DNA of 64,000 bases from the NCBI GenBank assembly GCA_023426125.1, contig JAFABI010000053.1, positions 62,001-126,000 on the forward strand, written 5' to 3'. Made by a program: the position numbers and the translations under genes. Shown here piece by piece: positions 40,155-47,825 of the stretch (its first letter is position 1; every line of letters begins with the position of its first letter). The notes below the pieces were generated by a model. That model had not been told where the DNA came from and made no database searches. It saw only the letters and a list, made by a program, of their open reading frames with translations. The stretch comes from Bacillota bacterium (lineage in GTDB: Bacteria; Bacillota; Clostridia; Acetivibrionales; DTU013).

Positions 40155-40829
40155 TCAGCCGAATTGCTTGACAAACAAGGCCTTCAGGGCAATATCCTCA
40201 ACATGGGAAGGGCTACCCAATTCAGAACAGATTATTTTTGCACGGGAACCTGTTTCATCCAGGGATGGAGTCAGCAGCAAGCCTGCAGCTTGTATTTTCA
40301 TGTCATCAGGAGCATTGAGGACTGCCAGACCCGGATTTCCCGGAATTCCCCATGCAGCAAGCCCTTTAGGCATGGAAAAGACACCGCTGATTCTATAGGA
40401 CCTGCCGGATAGTTTTAAGGGCATCCCCATTACATGAACACTACCGAATAACTCATACGCTGTATATTCATCCAATGCAATGGAGTCCGAGCTGTCCTCT
40501 GGCATAGAACCCGTTATCATTCTTTCAGAGAGGATATGTGTAGAATTACCGCGAAAATAGATCATATCCGCTTGCGCTGTATTTTCTTCGCTTTCAAGCA
40601 GTTCTGTATTTCCCTGTGCCCATACAGCTATTGAAATAATGTCTTCCCTTGACTTATAGTACTCACCGGACATGAAAAGGGTTGCCTGCCTGAAGCTTGG
40701 TGAATCGGAAGCATTATAGCGGAGTATTGCCGTATAGCCCTGTTGTTCCAGCCAAAGCCGGGAGGACAAAAGGCACACTGCTGCACATGTGAAAGCGCAT
40801 AGCCAATGAATCACCGTTCTGGGCGTCAT
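40155..40829 (-). CDS. Membrane-anchored MacB-like extracytoplasmic domain protein
   Basis: A 224-residue protein with one N-terminal helix (VIHWLCAFTCAAVCLLSSRL) and a soluble domain of about 190 residues. The segment ERMITGSMPEDSSDSIALDE with ELFGSVHVMGMPLKLSGRSY and RISGVFSMP resembles the MacB_PCD domain between the first two helices of FtsX/MacB permeases, where a variable loop precedes V-G-x-x-F-x-x-P. The C-terminal FtsX helices are missing, so alone it cannot be a permease. It overlaps the HlyD-like gene by four bases. Confidence 0.6.
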   Translation of the reverse strand: MTPRTVIHWLCAFTCAAVCLLSSRLWLEQQGYTAILRYNASDSPSFRQATLFMSGEYYKSREDIISIAVWAQGNTELLESEENTAQADMIYFRGNSTHILSERMITGSMPEDSSDSIALDEYTAYELFGSVHVMGMPLKLSGRSYRISGVFSMPKGLAAWGIPGNPGLAVLNAPDDMKIQAAGLLLTPSLDETGSRAKIICSELGSPSHVEDIALKALFVKQFG

Positions 40830-42655
40830 TCATCCACCACCCTTACCCTGTCGCCGGTTGCAATGGGTTTATTGCTTGCCTTTATACACAAGTCCATCAT
40901 CCCGACCGCACCTTGAATTGATACATCATTTGCAGCCTGCTCCAGAACTCTTACATCAATCCGTTCGGCATAGGTTTTAATTCCCCAGCCTTCTTCCTTT
41001 CTGCGTACAACAAAAACAAAGTAGCCTTCACTATCCGATTTCAGTACTTCCTTCGGGATGACACAATCATAAAGCTTCGTTTTCTTTTCTGCCTCCAGCC
41101 TGGCTTGCATTCCGGCTTCAGCTTCACCTTTCCCCATTGCTACTGTCAAATTAACTGTTTCTGCATCCGCAGGAGAATCAACGACATTCTGTATCGGCGC
41201 CTGGACAGCTTCCTTTTCCGAGTCGGGAAAGCTGATGGTAGCCATGTCTCCAGGCTTGAAGTATTGGGAAACCTTTTTTGATACGCTGCAGGTCAGCGAG
41301 AGAATATCCGACCCCTGAACCACCTTTGCAGCAACCTCGGTGACCGGTAAACCGCTTTGTACGGATACTCCGCTTATGACGCCGGAATATTGAGATTTGA
41401 CCGTCCCCCCCATATCCATGAGGCTTTGCAATTTTTCCACCTTTTCCTTCAGGGCCTTAAGCTCCATGTCCTGCAATTGTATCTCCAACTGCTTCTTTTT
41501 GGAGTCGGCAGCCTCCTGTTCCGACGTTATGCGTGCTTCGTCCTCCTGTCTCAGGCTGTCATATTGCTCCTGCCAGATTTCATCCTCAACCTCTGCTATG
41601 GCCTTTTCCCTATCCTGCTTTGCTTTATTAATTGCCGTTATGCAATCCGCCACTGCTTTTTCAGCCTGGCCGACCGATGCCTGGGCGGCTTCAACCACTG
41701 CAGCATCAAGGAACGGAGCAATACCCTTGTTCTTTATTTCAGCCAATTTGTTTTGTTCTGCGGTCAGATTTTTCTTAGCTTTCGCTATGGCATCCTCGTA
41801 GGAGACGGACGAATTCCTATAATCCTCTTCGGCACGTTGATAGGCCTTTTGGGCATCCTCCAGCGCATTTTTTTTGACAGGGTTCTCAGGATCGGCATCA
41901 TAGGCTTCCTGTGCCGCGATCATTGCTTTTTCACAATCCTCAACAACACGCCTGAAAGGAAGCATGCCGGAGGAATAGCTGACCTGGGCCGACCTAAGCG
42001 CATCCTGCGCCTGGTCTACGGCTGTCTGTGCATCCGCCAGATTTGACTCATACGCCCTGGTTGCATTTTCGGCCGATTTCTGCTGTTGTATAGAAAGGTT
42101 GGACCTTGCCCTGTCAAAGGCTTCGATGGATCCGGATAAATTCCTTTCTGCAAGGGCAACGGCTTCATCTGCGGCTTGAAGTTTTTCCTCACGGCGCCGG
42201 TTGGCTGTTTCCTTTTTTTTCTTTTCTGCCGCTTCTTCCAGCGAAGGGTCCGGTTTAAAGGCATTTTGTATATTGGATAGCTGATTCGTTAACTGCTGTT
42301 TAGCCAGCGCATCTTTTGCATCCTCGAGCGCACGGCCCAGTTGCTCCATATTCAGTTGAAGCACCGGCCCGCCTTGGGATACTTTACCGCCTTCATGAAC
42401 CGAAACAGAATCTACATAGATCCCCAGTTGCACAAAAAGTTCGTCCATAAATAATATAGTCTCTCCGCCCGCGCTGATCACACCTTGTGCATCCAGTTTG
42501 TGGGACAACGCCATTCGTTCAGGTGCCGCAGCATTGACCCGGGCTGCCGAGATATTGGCCAATGTGGTTGAAAGCAGTGTTAAAATGAGCATGACGACAA
42601 AAAAAGTTATCAAATAACCGAGTGCTTTTTTCCGTGGTTGTACTCCTTGCTGCAT
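40826..42655 (-). CDS. HlyD-like efflux adaptor with a very long coiled coil
   Basis: A 609-residue membrane-fusion-type protein. One N-terminal helix (ALGYLITFFVVMLILTLLST) is followed by a lipoyl-like half motif (VSVHEGGKVSQGGPVLQLN), then about 300 residues of charged coiled coil rich in Ala, Glu and Lys, then the returning lipoyl half (SQYSGVISGVSVQSGLPVTE) and a beta-barrel domain. The coiled coil is longer than in most Gram-positive adaptors. It is encoded directly after two MalFG-type permease genes, four bases after the second, which is an unusual partnership. Function unknown. Confidence 0.78.
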   Translation of the reverse strand: MQQGVQPRKKALGYLITFFVVMLILTLLSTTLANISAARVNAAAPERMALSHKLDAQGVISAGGETILFMDELFVQLGIYVDSVSVHEGGKVSQGGPVLQLNMEQLGRALEDAKDALAKQQLTNQLSNIQNAFKPDPSLEEAAEKKKKETANRRREEKLQAADEAVALAERNLSGSIEAFDRARSNLSIQQQKSAENATRAYESNLADAQTAVDQAQDALRSAQVSYSSGMLPFRRVVEDCEKAMIAAQEAYDADPENPVKKNALEDAQKAYQRAEEDYRNSSVSYEDAIAKAKKNLTAEQNKLAEIKNKGIAPFLDAAVVEAAQASVGQAEKAVADCITAINKAKQDREKAIAEVEDEIWQEQYDSLRQEDEARITSEQEAADSKKKQLEIQLQDMELKALKEKVEKLQSLMDMGGTVKSQYSGVISGVSVQSGLPVTEVAAKVVQGSDILSLTCSVSKKVSQYFKPGDMATISFPDSEKEAVQAPIQNVVDSPADAETVNLTVAMGKGEAEAGMQARLEAEKKTKLYDCVIPKEVLKSDSEGYFVFVVRRKEEGWGIKTYAERIDVRVLEQAANDVSIQGAVGMMDLCIKASNKPIATGDRVRVVDE

Positions 42656-42658
42656 AGT

Positions 42659-43510
42659 TTACTCCTTTATGCCGATAGATTGGATTCCCTGCTCCAACCA
42701 GGTCTGCCCATATAGAAAGAGCAATAGAGGAGGGAGTAGCGTTATGACGGAAGAGGTAAAGGCGATATCCATATTGGCTTGAGTCACCTGCACCTGATAA
42801 AGTGAAAGCGGCCAAAGAGCCTGGTCCTTGAGAAATACCAACGGTGGCTCTACCAGATTCCATAATTCTATAAAACTCAAAACAAACAGGGACATGATGC
42901 CGGGAGCGCCGAGAGGAAGCGCAATATGACGAAAAGTATATATTTCTCCCGCGCCATCCATCCGGGCCGCCTCAATCATGGAAGCGGGAATCGAACAGAA
43001 AAAGCGGTATAACAAAAAGACTGAAAAAGCAGAAAAAGCCTGTGATAGTATTACTCCCGGCCTTGTATCAATAAGCTTCAAACGATCCAGCACAATATAG
43101 GCAGGTACCATGGTCACCTGAAACGGAAGCAGCATGAGTACGATATAGAGATTGAAAAACAGGCGTTTTGCCGGAAAACTGTATCTTGCAAAAGCCCATG
43201 CCGCCATAGTGCCTGTAACGATCTGGAGGAAAAGTGACGGAAGTGCGACTGCACAACTGTTCCAGAACATATAGAGATAATCCGGAGCGTCCAGCAATAG
43301 TTTTACATAGCCCTCAAGCGTGGCAATTTCAGGCCACAAAGGCACGGATGCAAAGCCTTCGCCTGTAAAAACCGGTTTGACATGTTCTACCAGTTCCGGC
43401 CGCTGCATGAGTGAACCTGCAAAAAGAAGGAAAAACGGAATAAGCATGCACAAGCCGGCCAGCCATAGCATGGTACGGTTTATATGGTTCAACAAACGGA
43501 TTTTTATCAT
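42659..43510 (-). CDS. Carbohydrate ABC transporter permease (MalG type)
   Basis: A 283-residue permease with six helices and the inner-membrane EAA-type loop EAARMDGAGEIYTFRHIALP, in which Glu-Ala-Ala-x3-Gly is well kept. The N-terminal helix and the KRLFFNLYIVLMLLPFQVTM block fit the MalG/LacG class. It pairs with the preceding MalF-type gene, one base apart. No ATPase is in the operon; such importers often borrow a shared MsmX-type ATPase. Confidence 0.9.
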   Translation of the reverse strand: MIKIRLLNHINRTMLWLAGLCMLIPFFLLFAGSLMQRPELVEHVKPVFTGEGFASVPLWPEIATLEGYVKLLLDAPDYLYMFWNSCAVALPSLFLQIVTGTMAAWAFARYSFPAKRLFFNLYIVLMLLPFQVTMVPAYIVLDRLKLIDTRPGVILSQAFSAFSVFLLYRFFCSIPASMIEAARMDGAGEIYTFRHIALPLGAPGIMSLFVLSFIELWNLVEPPLVFLKDQALWPLSLYQVQVTQANMDIAFTSSVITLLPPLLLFLYGQTWLEQGIQSIGIKE

Positions 43511-43511
43511 T

Positions 43512-44411
43512 TCATGCCTCCATTTTCCATTTGCGCTGCAAAAGGAGAATGAGAGCGCAGATAACTATAGAAGTAAGTACTGCCGCAGTACTTAATTTGT
43601 CAAGCTCAAGCTTTGTAAACCAGTTGTTGTAAAGGTGCTGGAGAAGATAAATGCTGTCATGCGGGTAATTGCCGGCAGCAAGATAGGCTTCCCTGTACAC
43701 CTTGAAAGTATTGAGCATGGAAAGGACCGTAACCACATATAAAGAAGGTCCAAGCTGCGGCAGCGTTATACTGGCAAACTTTCTCACAGAGCTTGCGCCA
43801 TCAACTTCGGATGCTTCGTATAATGATTGCGGTATATTGCTCAGTGCCGCAAGCAGCAGGACCATATCATAACCGATGTTTCGCCAAATATAGCTTCCGA
43901 CCAGTACCCAGAAGGCGGAGCCGGTATTCATCCAGTCCTGTACGCCTGCATTCAAGGTGACAAGGATTCCGTTCAAAGCCCCGTTGTTACTAAAGAACAG
44001 TTGCCATAACAGCGCAACGGACGATACCGGAATTGCCATCGGCAACAGAAAACACGCACGCAAAGAAGGGTTTTGTCCGGCTTTTCCCTGTAAAAGCAAT
44101 GCCAGCACAAGTGAAACAAGCAGTAATATCGGGACACATGCAGCCATGAATTTTGCCGTATTGAATGCAGCCATTCGGAAGGCTTCATTGCCAAGGACAC
44201 TCCAATAGTTGAACAAGCCGCCAAAGCCGCCGCTGGGAGCTGTAAAAGAACGCCGTAAAGTATCCAGTGAAGGTAAAAGTATGAAAATTGTTGTTCCCGC
44301 CAGGCTCGGAAGAAGAAAGGCATAAGCCCACAACGCTTCATTCCCGGCGTTAAACCTTATCTTCTTCCTGTATGCCGCCTTAATGCCGTTTCTCTTGCTA
44401 TAAAATCTCAT
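43512..44411 (-). CDS. Sugar ABC transporter permease (MalF/UgpA type)
   Basis: A 299-residue permease with six helices and the EAA loop EASEVDGASSVRKFASITLP. ALWAYAFLLPSLAGTTIFIL marks the first helix. It forms a heterodimer with the MalG-type protein. The ATG lies 12 bases after the truncated binding-protein gene. Confidence 0.9.
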   Translation of the reverse strand: MRFYSKRNGIKAAYRKKIRFNAGNEALWAYAFLLPSLAGTTIFILLPSLDTLRRSFTAPSGGFGGLFNYWSVLGNEAFRMAAFNTAKFMAACVPILLLVSLVLALLLQGKAGQNPSLRACFLLPMAIPVSSVALLWQLFFSNNGALNGILVTLNAGVQDWMNTGSAFWVLVGSYIWRNIGYDMVLLLAALSNIPQSLYEASEVDGASSVRKFASITLPQLGPSLYVVTVLSMLNTFKVYREAYLAAGNYPHDSIYLLQHLYNNWFTKLELDKLSTAAVLTSIVICALILLLQRKWKMEA

Positions 44412-44422
44412 CGTTTAAAATG

Positions 44423-45553
44423 TCACTCTGCCAGGTATGCCTTTGTCCTGGCTGACAGTGAGCCGATTGTCTGTTCCAGGGATTTTTTATCCTTCATATA
44501 GGGCATTATTTCGTCAATCATCATTTTTGCAAGTACAAAATCCACCTGTGCGGGTGTGTCAAGCGTATAGATGATGTCCTTGAGACGACTTGACAGTGCG
44601 CTGTCCAGAGGAGCCGGCTTTATTTTAAGTTTTATAACACTATAATGGCCGGAGGATTTAGGATCGTTGTCCGGAGATTCTGCCGGCGCCAGCATTTTGT
44701 CAAGGCTGGTTTTGTCGATGGTAAAATAGCCGTAATTTTTCAGGGAATTCTGCAACCCTTCTTTCATAAGGAAATCAAGGAAAGCATAAGAAGCTTCTTT
44801 GCTTTTCGATCCTTTACAGACACCGATAATTTGACTTGTGTAGAAGACTTTTTTACCTGATTGACCCGGCAGCAGGCATACGCCTGTCGCCGGGCTCCTG
44901 TGCGCTGTCATGGAATTGCCCAAAACGACAGCGTCCTGGCTATCGAGCATAATGGAATAAAACGTCGACTTATTTGCCAGATAATCATCGATCGATCCTG
45001 ATCCGTCAATATATTGTTTTCCGGTATTGTCTTCTACCATTTTGGGTGCCGGAATGGCTTTCTGTATGGTCTTCAGCTTCTCGAGAAAAGATTTGAAATC
45101 CGGGGTGGTAAAATCAATCCTGCCTTTTTCATTCATCCAGTCGGGAGCAGAAAGAGGATATAGCTGGACAAGCAGTTCGGAATCATATACCGCAAAAGGA
45201 TACCGCCCCTTTGCCAGGGATTGGCTGAGGGCTGCCAGGTCGGAGAATGAATTTATACTTTCAACTTCGTTTTTATTGCCCCATAGGACCGGCACCGAAA
45301 AGTTGATCGGTATGCATGGCAGCTGTCCATCCTTCTGTTTGTATGCCCCTGCAATATTTTCCACCCATGTGCCGTCTGTCAGCCTTGAACCCACCCACTT
45401 GGACATATCGTCCAGAATACCTTTGTCAATGTAATTCTTCAGCGGAAGGCCGTCCAGAACAAGGACATCCGGTACGTTTCCCGAAAGCACCTCCGTATTG
45501 ATTGCGCGGATTGCATCTTCAAGCTGTTGACAATTACATAAAATAAAACCCAT
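44423..45553 (-). pseudogene. Extracellular solute-binding protein, 5-prime truncated
   Basis: The readable homologous part begins near QQLEDAIRAINTEVLSGNVP and runs through PDVLVLDGLPLKNYID and YAFLDFLMKEGLQNS to the end, as in family 1 sugar-binding proteins. The lipoprotein signal, the first beta strand and helix, about 80-90 residues, are missing. The frame stays open further upstream only as antisense to the response regulator gene, giving a non-hydrophobic, meaningless N-terminus. The first plausible ATG (45553) has no ribosome site. The response regulator starts just 30 bases away in the other direction, so a deletion probably joined the two genes. Confidence 0.7.
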
Positions 45554-45582
45554 AGCAAATAATCTGAAGTGGAGTTTACGAT

Positions 45583-46257
45583 ATGCGGATTTTATTGGTT
45601 GAAGACGATTTGGCTCTATGCGACGCGCTTGTCTATCATTTAAAATATGAAGGATATACTGTTGATACCTGCCACGACGATGAGGAGGCTCTTTACAGCA
45701 TGCAGCAGCAGGCTCATGACCTGGTGATCCTTGACCGCATGCTTCCCGGTATGGATGGTATGCAGGTGCTGTCCGCTGCAAGGAAAAAAGGCTTTTTGGC
45801 GCCGGTATTGCTTCTCACTGCATTAGGAAGTTTGAACGATAGAGTAACCGGGCTTGATGCAGGTGCAGACGATTATATGGTGAAGCCTTTTGAAACAGAA
45901 GAGCTTCTTGCGCGAATCAGGGCAATGATACGCAGGCCTGTACAAATAAAGGACAATACGTATATCACCTTTTCCGATTTGAAACTGGATATTATGCGTC
46001 TTCAATTGATCGGCCCATCGGGTGTTTCAGAGCTTACGAAAAGGGAAGCACAGCTAATGGAAGCATTTATGCGCAACAGCGGCCGCACATTTCCCCGAGA
46101 AGTTTTATTTGCAAAAGTCTGGGGGACAGATGCAGCGGTTGAAGACGGAAATCTGGACAGCTACATCCATTTCCTGCGGAAAAGACTGAAATCCATCGAC
46201 AGCAGTGTCAGGATAGCCACTGTACGAGGTATCGGTTTCTGTTTGGAGGTTTTATGA
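45583..46257 (+). CDS. OmpR/PhoB-family response regulator
   Basis: A 224-residue regulator with a receiver domain (acidic pair in LLVEDDLALCDALV, phospho-acceptor Asp in LVILDRMLPGMDG, Lys in MVKPFETEELLARI) and a C-terminal winged helix (SELTKREAQLMEAF, then DSYIHFLRKRLKSI and IATVRGIGFCLE). The ATG at 45583 follows GTGGAG. The stop overlaps the kinase gene by four bases. Only 30 bases separate it from the truncated binding-protein gene, leaving little space for its own promoter. Confidence 0.94.
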   Translation: MRILLVEDDLALCDALVYHLKYEGYTVDTCHDDEEALYSMQQQAHDLVILDRMLPGMDGMQVLSAARKKGFLAPVLLLTALGSLNDRVTGLDAGADDYMVKPFETEELLARIRAMIRRPVQIKDNTYITFSDLKLDIMRLQLIGPSGVSELTKREAQLMEAFMRNSGRTFPREVLFAKVWGTDAAVEDGNLDSYIHFLRKRLKSIDSSVRIATVRGIGFCLEVL

Positions 46258-47549
46258 AGCTTCTGAAAAGGCACAGGGCAAGTCTGACAGTCATCAACGC
46301 GGTTGTCAGCGGAATCATATTGCTTGCAATGGCGCTGGGCGCCCTTCTTTTCACACAGAAATATTTTTCCGGGAGCAATGAGAATGCATTCGCCCATGCT
46401 GCCGACTCCGTCGCCTATTATGTCCAATATGAAGCAGTTGTCAGGCATAGCTACCTATCCCGGATTGAGCTTACCCAGGAGTTGATTATTCACATTGAAG
46501 ACGGTGGAAACCCCTTTCAATGGCCTGGTGTAGTGAAAACCGGCACACCGCGGGAAATATTATTTGACAGGGCCTGGACGGAAGCGAAAAATCATGGCGT
46601 TGATATAAAAAAAAGAGCTTTTTCGCCGGAAAATTATACTACGCGAATTTACGGAAATTCAAATGATGAATACAGGGTATCCATCTGGCTGCTTCCGGGA
46701 GAAGATAGTTGGCATTCCATCACGATCCTGCGTGATATGCATGGCGAGACAAAAACGTTCCGTAACCTTGCCTTCATTTTTATGGGCTTTGCATTACTGG
46801 GACTTGCCATCCTTGGATTTTTCAGCTATGGTTTTGCGGGACGCGCGATTAAGCCGGTTGAAGCTGCCCAGAATCAACAAAACCAGTTTGTTCAGGCTGC
46901 ATCCCATGAGCTTCGTACTCCTGTAGCGGTTATACAATCCAGTTCAGAGGCCTTATTGAAAGCGGACGCTCACGAAGCGGACAAATTTGCAAAAACGATT
47001 GTACAACAATGCAGACACCTTTCAAAGCTGGTCGAGGACTTACTGCTATTGGCCGGCAGCGATACAGGCGCTTTGAAAATGAACTTCGCACCGGTAGAGC
47101 TTCATACTGTCTTGCAGGAAGCTGCCGGAGATTTTTCCCTTTTGTTTGCAGAGAAGAATATTAAACTGTCTTTTCACATTGCAGAACCATTGCTGGTTTG
47201 GGGTGACCCGGTAAGGGTCCGGCAGGTCCTGCATATCCTTCTGGACAACGCCCTGGAACATACGCCGGGCGGCGGTGACGTCAGGCTTGAATTACAGAAA
47301 TCAGGAAATGAAGCGACGATTAAGGTAAAGGATACGGGAACCGGAATACCCGACGAGCATAAGGCACATATCTTTGACAGGTTTTATAGAGCCGACAAAT
47401 CAAGAAGCCGCGCAAAGGCCCATTATGGCCTGGGACTGAGCATAGCCAAAGAGATCATGCTGCAGCATGGCGGCAAAATCAGTCTTTCAGATAACGAAGG
47501 CGGAGGGGCGGTTTTAGTATTGCACTTTCCAATTGAATCTTCGGATTGA
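46254..47549 (+). CDS. Sensor histidine kinase
   Basis: A 431-residue kinase: helix 1 at about residues 12-36, an extracytoplasmic loop of about 130 residues, helix 2 (FIFMGFALLGLAILGFFSYG), the HisKA motif AASHELRTPVAVIQ with the phospho-His, and the ATPase domain with LLDNALEHTPGG, DTGTGIPDEHK and YGLGLSIAKEI. The long sensing loop suggests direct stimulus detection rather than a transport-coupled sensor. It pairs with the response regulator and probably controls the export genes that follow 276 bases downstream. Confidence 0.93.
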   Translation: MKLLKRHRASLTVINAVVSGIILLAMALGALLFTQKYFSGSNENAFAHAADSVAYYVQYEAVVRHSYLSRIELTQELIIHIEDGGNPFQWPGVVKTGTPREILFDRAWTEAKNHGVDIKKRAFSPENYTTRIYGNSNDEYRVSIWLLPGEDSWHSITILRDMHGETKTFRNLAFIFMGFALLGLAILGFFSYGFAGRAIKPVEAAQNQQNQFVQAASHELRTPVAVIQSSSEALLKADAHEADKFAKTIVQQCRHLSKLVEDLLLLAGSDTGALKMNFAPVELHTVLQEAAGDFSLLFAEKNIKLSFHIAEPLLVWGDPVRVRQVLHILLDNALEHTPGGGDVRLELQKSGNEATIKVKDTGTGIPDEHKAHIFDRFYRADKSRSRAKAHYGLGLSIAKEIMLQHGGKISLSDNEGGGAVLVLHFPIESSD

Positions 47550-47825
47550 TCCTTTCAACGCACCTTAATCAAGGTGAATGTTCCGGTTATTTAGGCTTAG
47601 CGTTCGGAAAAGCAGCCTGAAGGAACCGAAAACCCTTTGGGCTGTTCATATCAAGAAAATGCATTGACAACGTAAGATTCTACCAATACCTTCACAAACC
47701 AATATGTTTTTTAAATTTTTAAAATTTTATTTTTCAGACATCATTTTCACACCGGCGTATTATTGCGTGAGGAAAGAAATTCCTCGGGAAAGCAACAAAT
47801 AAAACAACCCGGATAAGGTGCAAAC

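Noticed and set aside
39534..40829. Single FtsX permease gene split by a frameshift
   Set aside because: The two proteins do not join into an FtsX layout: the second begins with its own cytosolic segment and has four helices of unrelated pattern, so two separate genes are more likely.
45554..45781. Longer start for the solute-binding protein
   Set aside because: The extra residues are read antisense to the response regulator, have no signal peptide, and look random; the gene is better called truncated.
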